Shown: positions 20,388 to 33,487, counted from the stretch's first letter. The stretch: 64,000 bases of DNA from an uncultured Gemmiger sp. (GCA_947631565.1 CANRLV010000002.1:1-64000), one strand, 5' to 3'. Numbers and translations are program-made. The notes: a model not told the origin generated them from the letters alone.

Positions 20388-22028
20388 TGCGCGGGTGGGG
20401 CAACATGGATCGCATCAAGGGCGGTTGGCTGCTGCTGGGGGCTTCTGTGCTGGGGCTGCTGCTCCTGACGGGAGCGCTGTACCCGCCCAAATCGATCTCA
20501 GCGTACAGTGTCGATGCCAAGACCTGGGACGATCTGCGCGCCGTGCGCACGGCGGCGGACGAGCCGCTGCTTGCGGAACTGACTTTCAACGACTACGCGC
20601 TTTGGCAGGATGCCGCTACCGGGCGGTATTACTATTCCCTGATCGAGAACGACCCGAACGCCTATGACCCGCCGGTGACATGGCGTGGCAGCGGCGGCGA
20701 GGTGCGGCTGGCCGTGCAGGAGACGGGCATCACGCCGGAAGGTATCGCGGCGGGGCAGCCACTGCATATGATGGCCTACAATGATACTTCCTACAGCGTG
20801 TATGAGGTAGCTTGTACCACCCTGCCGCTGATGGACATCCGATACCGGAAAAGCGACCCCCCGGTCGATGCGGAGAAATGGCTGGGTGATGATTCGTATA
20901 TTTTTCTGTTTGATAACCGTGCGCAGGCAACGAAGCGGATGCTGCGCAGCATCGGCGTGACGCATATGCGCGGAGCGACCACTCTTTGATTTCCCCAAAA
21001 AGGGATACCGTGTGACGCTGCTGGAAAAATCATTGGGAGAGAACTTTCGCGAATACGACAATGCGCTGTTGGGTATGCGGCAGGACGGCGATTGGCTGCT
21101 GTATGCCGGGTATAACGATCAGGAAAAAATACGCAATGTGTTTTGCAGCAACCTGTGGATGAACTCCTGCGCGGCCAACAATGGATATGGGATCACAGGC
21201 GGTATGGAATATCGCTATGTGGAATTGTTCCGGGAGGGCGAATACTGGGGGTTGTATGCGCTTGGGTTCCCGCTGGACGCCCGCCAGATGGAACTGAAGC
21301 AGGACAGAAACGGAAACCACATTGAATTCCTTTTTAAAAACAATCGCGGCATATCGCCCGAAATGGGAACCACGCCGGAGGAGATATTCCGTTCACAGCA
21401 CGAAGTAAAATTTACGGCACAGACATCCGTACAGGAAAAAGCATGGGATTTGCTGGCAGATTACGAGCGATGCATGAAAAACAGCTCCGATATTGCAGAA
21501 ATTCGCCAAATGAACGATATGGCAAACACAATTGACGTCTATTTGTTTTTGAACCTGATCCAGGGTATCGATAACAGCGATAAAAATATGTATATCACTT
21601 TCAAGGAAAAGGAAGGAACATACCAGGGACTGTATACGCCGTGGGATATGGACTATGCATGGGGAAATGCGTATACGGGAGTGTTGACGGAAAACTATAC
21701 CCGGGAATACAGTATACGGGAAAGCGATAATGTTGTTTTTGAACTAAGTGCCGTACCGCGCCTGCAAGTATTGGGCGATACGGAGATCAACGGGCAGGTC
21801 CGCCAACGGTATGAGCAGCTGCGTAAGGGTGCGTGGAGTGAGGAATCGCTTCGCGCGATGCTGAATGGGTTTGAGAAAGATATTTTTCTTTCCGGGGCAT
21901 TTGTGCGGGACAAACAGCGTTGGCCGCAGGGCAGCTATATTGATGCGGACAAAAGACTGTCGGTTTTCAAAGACTATGTGGCAAAGAGGCTGCAATATAT
22001 GGATGCCTTTGTAGCCGCTTTGCCGTGA
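20387..22028 (+). pseudogene. CotH kinase family protein, split by a +1 frame change at about 20984-20989
   Basis: N-half 20387-20989 (..VTHMRGATTL*) and C-half 21012-22028 (..KNMYITFKEKEGTYQGLYTPWDMDYAWGN); +1 shift at CTT-TGA joins RGATTL to DFPKKGYRVTLLEKSLG. Confidence 0.8.
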
Positions 22029-22080
22029 GGGGGCACTTCTGCACAGGACAGGGAAAAGGCAGCGTTCTTGCTGTGTCGAT

Positions 22081-22117
22081 AAAAAGCGTGCCGTCCGGAA
22101 TTTTCCGGGCGGCACGC
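22081..22117 (-). terminator. Terminator of minus-strand PPIase gene
   Basis: GCGTGCCGTCCGG-aatttt-CCGGGCGGCACGC, T5 on minus strand. Confidence 0.7.
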
Positions 22118-22137
22118 AAACTGTTTGGCAAAGGGGG

Positions 22138-23307
22138 TCAATCCTCCGCGTAGGTGGCGTTCTCCAAAATCTTTTCCATTGCCATATGCTCGAGCACCGA
22201 CATTTTCAGGTACCCCTCGCCGTAGAAATTACGGTAGGCGTCGATGTCGTTGCTGCCAAAGGCGGCGGCAAAGTTTTCCTCCAGGGCGGCGGTGTCACAG
22301 GTGAGCGCAAGGTCCTCGGCCATGGCCTGGGTCAGCAGCACCTGCTTGGCGTTTTCAGCAATGGTCGGCTGCGCCTCCTCCAAAAACTGCTCGACGCTCT
22401 CGTAGCCATTCTGGACCAGAAAATCCTCCAGCCCCATACCGTACATACTGGCGTACTGCCAGGGGTTGTACAGCGCCCAGTCGGTAAAATAATCGGTCAG
22501 GGCCTGCGGCAGCTCGTCGGCATAGGCCACATTGGGCTCCAGTTGGTCATATACGGCGCTGGATTTCTGGCTGAACAGCAGGCGGCCCTTAAAGTATTCG
22601 CGCAGCTCGTCCGCGGTCTGGCAGCCGGTGCTCTCGGCCAGATTCTCGGCCACAAAATCGTCGGTGAACGCGGGCAGCGTTTCCTCCACGATGTAGTTGA
22701 GGGTGGTCACGAACTTTGCCTCTTTGCCGGCAAGGTCGGGGTTGTTCTGGTACGGGTCGGGGAAGGTGACCAGCACGTCAAAGGTCTCGCCGGGGGTATG
22801 GCCGGCGATCTGCTGCTCAAAATCGTCGATGTAGTTGGTGCCGGTCAGCTGCAGCGTGGTGCCGCTGCCGCCGGTGCTGCCGCCCTCGAACTCGACCCCG
22901 TCGACGGAGCCGACGTAATCGATGTTGACGGTATCGCCCATCTCGGCGGCGCGGTCGGTGATCTGTGTGGAATCCATAAAATTGGACAGCACATTCTCGG
23001 TGATGGAGGCCTCGACGTCCTCGTCGCTGATGGTATCGGTGCCGGCGGGCAGCGCGGGCGCGGCGTAGCCCTCGGGCAGCGTGACATAGTCCAGCGCGGT
23101 CACGCCCGGCACATAGCCGTTCTCGTCAAACAGGGCGCTGTAGCTGAAATCCGCCAGGTAAGCGTAGGGGTCATCCGCTTCGTTGGCGCCGGCCGTCTCA
23201 CCGGTGGCGGCATCCGTATCACTGGTATCGGCGGGGGAGCCGCAGCCGGCCAGCAGGGCGGCGGGCAGCAGCAGGGCGAAAACAAGGGCAAGCGTTTTAC
23301 GGCGCAT
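22138..23307 (-). CDS. Trigger-factor-like FKBP-type peptidyl-prolyl isomerase lipoprotein
   Basis: Lipobox LLAGCGS; GDTVNIDYVGSVDGVEFEGGS FKBP motif; trigger factor C-terminal-like region. Confidence 0.85.
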   Translation of the reverse strand: MRRKTLALVFALLLPAALLAGCGSPADTSDTDAATGETAGANEADDPYAYLADFSYSALFDENGYVPGVTALDYVTLPEGYAAPALPAGTDTISDEDVEASITENVLSNFMDSTQITDRAAEMGDTVNIDYVGSVDGVEFEGGSTGGSGTTLQLTGTNYIDDFEQQIAGHTPGETFDVLVTFPDPYQNNPDLAGKEAKFVTTLNYIVEETLPAFTDDFVAENLAESTGCQTADELREYFKGRLLFSQKSSAVYDQLEPNVAYADELPQALTDYFTDWALYNPWQYASMYGMGLEDFLVQNGYESVEQFLEEAQPTIAENAKQVLLTQAMAEDLALTCDTAALEENFAAAFGSNDIDAYRNFYGEGYLKMSVLEHMAMEKILENATYAED

Positions 23308-23556
23308 AAATACTGTTCTCCTGTCGTTTGGTGTTGTTGGGGTTTGGCCCCATGCGTACCTGCCTATTATATACGGCCCGGCGCCAAAATACAAGCCCAA
23401 AGCGGGCAAAAGCGCAAAAAGCGGCAAAATTGCTGCCCGGCGGGGCTTTTATTTTTGCCCCGCCTCTGCTATAATAGCAAGCGGACGGCGGATCCCGCGC
23501 GCAAGGCGGCGGAGAAGGCTTGCAATGTCACACGCAGCCAAAGGAAGGTTTTGCAT

Positions 23557-24846
23557 ATGCTTACAGCCATCACCGGCATCAACTGGGGCGACGAGGGCAA
23601 GGGCCGCATGGTCGACCTGCTCAGCCGCGAGTATGATATCGTCGTGCGCTATCAGGGCGGCGACAACGCCGGCCACACCGTCAAAAACGAGCGCGGCAAG
23701 TTCGTTCTCAACCTCATCCCCTCCGGCATCCTGCGCCCGGAGGTCGTGTGCGTGATGGGCGGCGGCATGGTCATCGACCCCGAGCACCTGGAAAAGGAGA
23801 TCGACGCCTTGCGGCAGCAGGGCGTCGCCATCGGGCCCGGGAACCTCAAGATCTCCGACCGCGCCACCGTGACCATGCCCTTCCATGTGGCGCAGGACGG
23901 GCTTGAGGAGGCGCGCCTTGCCGCCAGCGGGGCGCAGTTCGGCTCCACCAAACGCGGCATCGCCTACACCTACGGCGACAAATACATGAAAAAGACCCTG
24001 CGCATGGGCGACCTCAAGCACCTGGACGCGGGGGTCAAAAAGCGCCTGGCCACCATCGTCGAGAGCAAGAACCTGACCATGGTCAACATCTACGGGCAGG
24101 CCCCGGTCAGCCTGGACGAGATGTGGGCCTGGTGTGAGCGCTACGCGGCGCTCTTCGGCGACTATGTGTGCGACACCGGCGCCTATCTGGCCGCCGCCGA
24201 CGACGCCGGCAAAAAGATCCTGTTCGAGGCCCAGCTCGGCGCCTTGCGTGATATCGACTACGGCATCTACCCCTATACCTCCAGCTCCAACACCATCGGC
24301 GCCTATGCGCCCATCGGCGCCGGCATCCCGGGCCGCCGGCTGGACCGATCCATCGGCATCATGAAGGCGTACTCCTCCTGCGTGGGCGAGGGCCCCTTCA
24401 CCGCCGAGCTGGCCATGACCGAGGCGGAGAAGGACGTTTTGCGCGAGCATGGGCATGAGTACGGCGCCGCCACCGGCCGCCCGCGCCGCGTCGGCCCCTT
24501 TGACGCCGTGGCCAGCCGCTACGGCGTGCGCTGCCAGGGCTGCGACGCCCTGGCCCTGACCCTGCTGGACGTGCTGGATTACAGGGAGGATATCCCCCTC
24601 ATCACCGGCTACCGCCTGACCGACGGCACCGTGACGCAGGAGTTCCCGATGGGCAAGACCCTGGACGATGCCCGGCCGGTGGTGGAGACGCTGCCCGGCT
24701 GGCACTGTGATATCACCGCCGCCCGCCGCTTTGAGGACCTGCCGACTGCCGCCCGCGCCTATGTGGAAAGGCTGGAAGCGCTGGTCGGCTGCCGCATCGC
24801 CTACATCTCGGTCGGGCCGGAGCGCGATGCCTGCATCCTGCGCTGA
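23557..24846 (+). CDS. purA: Adenylosuccinate synthetase
   Basis: MLTAITGINWGDEGKGRMVDLLSREYDIVVRYQGGDNAGHTV; the listed 886-aa ORF is an in-frame upstream extension. Confidence 0.97.
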   Translation: MLTAITGINWGDEGKGRMVDLLSREYDIVVRYQGGDNAGHTVKNERGKFVLNLIPSGILRPEVVCVMGGGMVIDPEHLEKEIDALRQQGVAIGPGNLKISDRATVTMPFHVAQDGLEEARLAASGAQFGSTKRGIAYTYGDKYMKKTLRMGDLKHLDAGVKKRLATIVESKNLTMVNIYGQAPVSLDEMWAWCERYAALFGDYVCDTGAYLAAADDAGKKILFEAQLGALRDIDYGIYPYTSSSNTIGAYAPIGAGIPGRRLDRSIGIMKAYSSCVGEGPFTAELAMTEAEKDVLREHGHEYGAATGRPRRVGPFDAVASRYGVRCQGCDALALTLLDVLDYREDIPLITGYRLTDGTVTQEFPMGKTLDDARPVVETLPGWHCDITAARRFEDLPTAARAYVERLEALVGCRIAYISVGPERDACILR

Positions 24847-24885
24847 ACAGGGCGGTATGCAAAACAACAACGGGAGGGACCCGGA

Positions 24886-25638
24886 ATGAAAAAAGTGGCC
24901 GCTGTCTTTCTGGTGCTGGCGATGCTCGGCTCCTTTGCGATGACGGCATGGAGCCTGAACGAGGCCCAGACGCAGCGCACCGCCGCGCGCGCCGCCGAGG
25001 CGGACTTGGCACGCCTGCAGGCAGAATATGACGCCCTGACCGCTGCCATGCAGGGCGGGGAAGAGCAAACGCCGGCTGTGCCGGCCGACGATACGGCCGG
25101 TGACGTCGTCGATGCCGCCGCGCCCGTGGAGGGCCTTTTGACCCGCGAGGAGGCGGACGCACTGGCGGCCCAGTACAAGACGGGTATCCAGGTCGGCAGC
25201 AGCATCGGCCGCATATGGATCGAGGGGACCAACGTCGACTGCGGCCTGTATTGGGGCGACACGCAGGCCATCTTCAACCTGGGCGGCGGCAGCCGCGCCG
25301 AGGACGGCTGCGTGCTCCCGGGCGAGAACGGCACCGTCTGCGTAGGCGGGCACACCGGCAGCTATTTCAGCGACCTGGGCAGCGCACAGGTGGGGGCCAT
25401 CATCCATCTCGAGACGCCGTGGGGGGACTTCCGGTATAAGATCAGCAGCACCAACGTCGTGCAGGAGACTGATATCGACGCCTTTTACTGGGGTGCCACC
25501 CAGCCGCGCTGCGTGCTGTACACCTGCTACCCGTTCGGTATGCTGGAGCACACGCCCCAGCGCTATGTGGTCTACGGCGACCCGCTGGCCGCCGACGCGC
25601 AGGGTGTGCTGCCCTGCGCGCCCGCCAGCCTTTCCTGA
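24886..25638 (+). CDS. Sortase (class D-like)
   Basis: N-terminal TM; GHTGSYFSDLGSAQVGAIIHLETPWGDFRYKI; RCVLYTCYPFGMLEHTPQRYVVYGD (catalytic His/Cys motifs). Confidence 0.85.
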   Translation: MKKVAAVFLVLAMLGSFAMTAWSLNEAQTQRTAARAAEADLARLQAEYDALTAAMQGGEEQTPAVPADDTAGDVVDAAAPVEGLLTREEADALAAQYKTGIQVGSSIGRIWIEGTNVDCGLYWGDTQAIFNLGGGSRAEDGCVLPGENGTVCVGGHTGSYFSDLGSAQVGAIIHLETPWGDFRYKISSTNVVQETDIDAFYWGATQPRCVLYTCYPFGMLEHTPQRYVVYGDPLAADAQGVLPCAPASLS

Positions 25639-25673
25639 AGGCCGGCCCCGCACCGCCGGGGCTTTGAGGATGC

Positions 25674-25757
25674 GCGGCTATGGCGGAACTGGCAGACGCG
25701 CTGGTTTTAGGGTCCAGTATCTTTGATGTGCAGGTTCGACTCCTGTTAGCCGCACCA
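25674..25757 (+). tRNA. tRNA-Leu (anticodon UAG)
   Basis: GCGGCTA/TAGCCGC acceptor, TGGCGGAACTGGCAGACG, loop TTTAGGG, GGTTCGACTCC, encoded CCA. Confidence 0.95.
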
Positions 25758-25807
25758 GCTTGCGTGGTCACGTTGGAGAACAACGTGTCGTGCAACTCAA
25801 AAAGGAA

Positions 25808-25828
25808 CACCCCCGTTATTTGGGGGTG
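25808..25828 (+). terminator. Terminator downstream of tRNA-Leu
   Basis: CACCCCCgttatttGGGGGTG-cttcttt. Confidence 0.65.
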
Positions 25829-25956
25829 CTTCTTTGTTTCTGCACCAATTTTGCTTATAGCGGGCCGACAAATGGTGCTCAAACTGCACCAATTTTTAAA
25901 CCAACTACCGCGACGGCATGTTTCAGATAAATCTTGAAAATCTCGTTCCGGTTATC

Positions 25957-26208
25957 TCAATGTGAATCTTCTGCCGCTTTTTGCAGTTGTACACGGTGGC
26001 CAGCCAGGCGGTAACCGTACTTAAACACCGTTTCGATCTCTTTTTTTAAGTCCAGCTTGGCGCGCAGGCGGCTGATGTGGACGTCTATTGTGCGGGAACC
26101 GCCGGCGAAATTGTAACCACAAACCAATTCCAAAAGCCGGCAGCAGCTCATTGCCGATCCACGGTTGCGAACCAGCGCTTCCAGCAGGTCGTATTCCATC
26201 GGCGTCAA
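25957..26208 (-). pseudogene. Fragment: C-terminal winged-helix domain of an OmpR/PhoB-type response regulator
   Basis: LTPMEYDLLEALVRNRGSAMSCCRLLELVCGYNFAGGSRTIDVHISRLRAKLD...VFKYGYRL; receiver domain absent. Confidence 0.7.
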
Positions 26209-26219
26209 AGACCTGCCGG

Positions 26220-26244
26220 GTGGCAGAGGGCAGTACCCTCTGCC
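26220..26244. repeat. Inverted repeat at junction of the two fragments
   Basis: TGGCAGAGGG-cagta-CCCTCTGCCA. Confidence 0.6.
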
Positions 26245-26291
26245 AGGTAGACAACACGCTTTCCGTCAGCGCGCTCCGGGGGAATGCGGCT

Positions 26292-26534
26292 GTCATTTCC
26301 TCTCAAAAGGAGTATGAGCGTCTGTGCGCCGGTGCGTTCTTATGGCAGGATGTGCCCATGTTCAACGCTCTGCCACCCAAGCAGGTACAGGCCATGAACT
26401 GTAAGCTGGAATACAGGACGGACAGCAAGGGGTTCCGCCAACCGGTCTACGCCTTCACGCTCTCCGATGAAAACGATGCAGCGCTGCGGGACGGTATGGG
26501 TTGGACGACTTTCGTTCCTGCACTGGCAGGGTAG
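26292..26534 (+). pseudogene. C-terminal fragment of an uncharacterised protein (possible mobile-element cargo)
   Basis: VISSQKEYERLCAGAFLWQDVPMFNALPPKQVQAMNCKLEYRTDSKGFRQPVYAFTLSDENDAAL; no clear 5' end. Confidence 0.35.
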
Positions 26535-26544
26535 CAAGCCCAAA

Positions 26545-26582
26545 CGGCGGCCCCTTTCCGAACGTTCGGAAAGGGGCCGCCG
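26545..26582 (-). terminator. Perfect 38-bp palindrome, probable lacZ terminator
   Basis: CGGCGGCCCCTTTCCGAAC|GTTCGGAAAGGGGCCGCCG, immediately 3' of lacZ. Confidence 0.6.
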
Positions 26583-26594
26583 CGCTGTGCAAGC

Positions 26595-29888
<3,294 letters not shown>

Positions 29889-29939
29889 TTACTGGGAATT
29901 TGTCGCCGTTGCGCGAAACAGAAAGGGCAGGTATACGCT

Positions 29940-31169
29940 TTGGAGACACGGGCAAGCACTCCTTGTAAAATCGCGGTGGTCGGCACCGGATACGTCGGTC
30001 TGTCGCTGTCGGTGCTGCTGGCGCGGCAGCACAAGGTGTATGCGCTGGACATCGTCCCCGAAAAGGTCGCGATGATCAACCGCGGCCAAAGCCCCATTGC
30101 GGATAAAGAATTGGAGGAGGAGCTCGCCGCCGGGCAGCTTGACCTGACCGCCACGCTGGACCCCGCCGAGGCCTACCGGGGCGCCGCGTATATCATCGTA
30201 GCCGCCCCCACCAACTATGACCCCGAGAAAAATTATTTTGACACCTCGGCCGTGGAATCGGTGCTGCGGGCGGCGATGCAGGCCGAGCCCTCGGCGACCA
30301 TCGTCATCAAATCCACCGTGCCGGTCGGTTATGTGGCGCGGGTGCGCAAGGCGCTGGGCTGCCCCAACCTGCTGTTCAGCCCGGAGTTCTTGCGTGAGAG
30401 CCGCGCCTTGTACGATAATCTTTACCCCAGCCGCATCGTGGTCGGCTGTGATATGGCGAGCGATGACCAGCGCGCCCGGGCCGAACGCTTTGCCGCGCTG
30501 CTCCAAAAAGCCGCCGTTAAGCAGGATGTGCCCACGCTCATCATGGGCACGACCGAGGCCGAGGCGGTCAAGCTGTTCGCCAACACCTATCTGGCGCTGC
30601 GCGTGAGCTATTTTAACGAGCTGGACACCTACGCCGAGGTCCGCGGCCTGGACGCCGGCCGCATCATCGAGGGCGTGTGCCTGGACCCGCGCATCGGCGA
30701 CCATTACAACAACCCGAGCTTCGGCTACGGCGGCTACTGCCTGCCCAAGGACACCAAGCAGCTGCGGGCCAACTACGCCGACGTGCCGGAAAACCTGATC
30801 GACGCCATCGTGGCCGCCAACGATACCCGCAAGGCCTATATCGTGGACGCGGTGCTCCGCCGTCTGGCGCTGCTGCCGGGCGATGACCGCACCGTCGGCG
30901 TCTACCGCCTGACGATGAAGACCAACTCCGACAATTTCCGCGAAAGCTCGGTCCAGAGCGTCATCAGGGGCCTGCAGGCCGCCGGCGTCAAGGTCCTGCT
31001 CTATGAGCCGGCGCTGGCCGATACGCCCGAGTTCCTCGGCTGCGAGGTCGAGAAGGATTTCAGCGCCTTTACCGCGCGCAGCGCCCTGATCGTGGCCAAC
31101 CGCTTTGACAAGTGCCTGGTGCCGGTGCGCGGCAAGGTCTACACGCGGGACCTGTTTGGCCGCGACTGA
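29940..31169 (+). CDS. ugd: UDP-glucose 6-dehydrogenase family protein
   Basis: KIAVVGTGYVGLSLSVLLA; KSTVPVGY; LFSPEFLRE; FGYGGYCLPKDTKQL; TTG start at 29940 likely. Confidence 0.9.
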   Translation: METRASTPCKIAVVGTGYVGLSLSVLLARQHKVYALDIVPEKVAMINRGQSPIADKELEEELAAGQLDLTATLDPAEAYRGAAYIIVAAPTNYDPEKNYFDTSAVESVLRAAMQAEPSATIVIKSTVPVGYVARVRKALGCPNLLFSPEFLRESRALYDNLYPSRIVVGCDMASDDQRARAERFAALLQKAAVKQDVPTLIMGTTEAEAVKLFANTYLALRVSYFNELDTYAEVRGLDAGRIIEGVCLDPRIGDHYNNPSFGYGGYCLPKDTKQLRANYADVPENLIDAIVAANDTRKAYIVDAVLRRLALLPGDDRTVGVYRLTMKTNSDNFRESSVQSVIRGLQAAGVKVLLYEPALADTPEFLGCEVEKDFSAFTARSALIVANRFDKCLVPVRGKVYTRDLFGRD

Positions 31170-31199
31170 ACATTTTACCGGGAGGGGGGTGCCATTTGT

Positions 31200-33431
31200 A
31201 TGAGCATTTTGTATGACGCGCAGACCGCCGCCTTTACGCTGCACACCCAAAATACCACTTACCAGATGCAGATCGCCCGCACGGGGCACCTCCTGCACCT
31301 GTATTACGGCCGGCGCACGGGCGGCGACTGTCTCGACTACCAGTATGTGCCGATGGACGCCGGCTTTTCGCCCAACGCCTATGAGCTGCGCTACCAGCGC
31401 ACCGCCTCGGTGGACCTGCAGCCGCAGGAATACAGCTCCGAGAACACCGGCGATTTCCGCCTTTCGGCGCTGGAGGTAACGCTCGAGAACGGTGCCTTCG
31501 GCACCGACCTGCGCTACAAAAGCCATACCGTCCTGCCCGGCAAATACCGCGTCGAGGGGATGCCGGCCGCCTTTGCCGCCAACGGCGAGGCCGAGACGCT
31601 CATCATCACGCTGGAGGACGCCGCCAGCCACCTGCAGGTGGACCTGCTCTACGGCGTGTATGAAAGCAAGGACATCATCACCCGCGCGGCCCGCCTGCGC
31701 AACGCCGGGGCCGGGACCCTCACGCTGCAAAAGGCGGCCTCGATGGTGCTGGACCTGCCGTTCGGGCACTGGGACCTGCTGCACTTCCACGGCCGCCACT
31801 GCATGGAGCGTATGCCCCAGCGGATGCCGCTGATGCGCGGCATCCAGACGGTGGCTTCCCGCCGCGGCGCCTCCAGCCACCACCACAACCCCTTTGTCAT
31901 CCTCTGCGACCACCGCTGTGACGAGAACCACGGCGACTGCATCGGCCTGATGCTGGTCTATTCCGGCAACCACCGCACCGACGTCGAGGTCGACCAGATG
32001 TCCTCAACGCGCGTGGTCATGGGCATCCATGACGAGCAGTTCAACTGGACGCTGGCCCCCGGCGAGGTCTTCCACACGCCGGAGGTGCTGCTGACCTTCA
32101 GCTACCGCGGCCTGACCGCGCTGTCCCACACCTACCACCGTTTTCTCCGCCAGAACATCATCCGCAGCAGATGGAACACGCGGCAGCGCCCGGTGCTCAT
32201 CAACAACTGGGAGGCCACCTACTTCAACTTTACGGCCGAAAAGATCGTGCAGCTGGCCGAGCAGGCGGCCGCCCTGGGCGTCGAGATGCTGGTGCTGGAC
32301 GACGGCTGGTTCGGCAAGCGCAATGACGACAACGCCGGCCTGGGCGACTGGTACGTAAACACCAGCAAGCTGCCCGGCGGCCTGGACCCGCTGATCGAAA
32401 AGATCAACGCGCTGGGCATGAAGTTCGGCATCTGGGTCGAGCCCGAGATGGTCAGCGAGGACTCGGACCTGTACCGCGCCCACCCGGAATGGGCCCTGAC
32501 CGTGCCGGACCGCAAGCCGGTGATGAGCCGCAACCAGCTCGTGCTGGACATGGCCGACCCGGCCGTCATCGAATACCTGTATACCCAGTTTTCGGCCCTG
32601 CTGCGCGAGCATCACATCGAGTATGTCAAGTGGGACATGAACCGCAACATGGCCGACGTGTACAGCCACAGCCTGCCCGCCGCCCGCCAGGGCGAGGTGT
32701 TCCACCGCTACATCTTGGGCGTGTATGGCCTGCTCGAACGCCTGACGAGCGAGTTCCCGGACGTGCTGTTCGAGGGCTGCGCCGGCGGCGGCGGCCGCTA
32801 TGACGCCGGCATGATGTACTATTTCCCGCAGATCTGGTGCAGCGACGATACCGACGCCATCGAGCGCATGACCATCCAGTACGGCACCTCCTTCGGGTAC
32901 CCCATCTCAACGGTGGGGGCGCACGTTTCGGCCTGCCCCAACCACCAGACCGGCCGCACCACACCGCTGGGCACCCGCGCGCTGGTGGCGATGGCCGGGA
33001 CCTTTGGCTATGAGCTGGACCTCAGCAAGCTGAGCGACGGCGAGAAGGACCAGATACGGGAGCAGATCCGGCGCTTCCACCGCCACTATGACCTCATCCA
33101 GAACGGCGACTACTATCGCCTGACCGACCCGCAGGAGCAAAGCTACTTCAATGCCTGGGAGTTCGCGGCGCCGGACGGCAGCAGGGCGCTGCTCAATCTC
33201 GTCGTCACGCACGCCCGCGCCAACCCGACCGGCGTCCATTTCCGGCTCAAGGGGCTGGACCCGGACGCGCGCTACAGCGTCGGGGAGCTGCACTGTGACG
33301 GCTGCGAGCTCACGTTGGAGGGCTGTAAGGACCGCCTCATCTCCGGCAGCAGCCTGATGTATGCGGGCTACACGCTGCCACTGATGCGCGGGGATTACCC
33401 TTGCGTGCAGATGCTGTTCGTGCGCCGGTAG
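31200..33431 (+). CDS. Alpha-galactosidase, glycoside hydrolase family 36
   Basis: RPVLINNWEATYFNFT; LDDGWFGKRNDDNAGLGDW; YVKWDMNRNMADVYS; FEGCAGGGGRYDAGMMYYFPQIWCSDDTD. Confidence 0.95.
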   Translation: MSILYDAQTAAFTLHTQNTTYQMQIARTGHLLHLYYGRRTGGDCLDYQYVPMDAGFSPNAYELRYQRTASVDLQPQEYSSENTGDFRLSALEVTLENGAFGTDLRYKSHTVLPGKYRVEGMPAAFAANGEAETLIITLEDAASHLQVDLLYGVYESKDIITRAARLRNAGAGTLTLQKAASMVLDLPFGHWDLLHFHGRHCMERMPQRMPLMRGIQTVASRRGASSHHHNPFVILCDHRCDENHGDCIGLMLVYSGNHRTDVEVDQMSSTRVVMGIHDEQFNWTLAPGEVFHTPEVLLTFSYRGLTALSHTYHRFLRQNIIRSRWNTRQRPVLINNWEATYFNFTAEKIVQLAEQAAALGVEMLVLDDGWFGKRNDDNAGLGDWYVNTSKLPGGLDPLIEKINALGMKFGIWVEPEMVSEDSDLYRAHPEWALTVPDRKPVMSRNQLVLDMADPAVIEYLYTQFSALLREHHIEYVKWDMNRNMADVYSHSLPAARQGEVFHRYILGVYGLLERLTSEFPDVLFEGCAGGGGRYDAGMMYYFPQIWCSDDTDAIERMTIQYGTSFGYPISTVGAHVSACPNHQTGRTTPLGTRALVAMAGTFGYELDLSKLSDGEKDQIREQIRRFHRHYDLIQNGDYYRLTDPQEQSYFNAWEFAAPDGSRALLNLVVTHARANPTGVHFRLKGLDPDARYSVGELHCDGCELTLEGCKDRLISGSSLMYAGYTLPLMRGDYPCVQMLFVRR

Positions 33432-33487
33432 CGGCGCGTTTTGGGCTATACTACAGGAAGTAAACGCATCACAGGAGGTGCAGAAAA

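Noticed and set aside
22186-23556. N-terminal 457-aa extension of the purA ORF
   Set aside because: This part is antisense to the PPIase lipoprotein gene; PurA starts at ATG 23557 with the canonical N-terminus.
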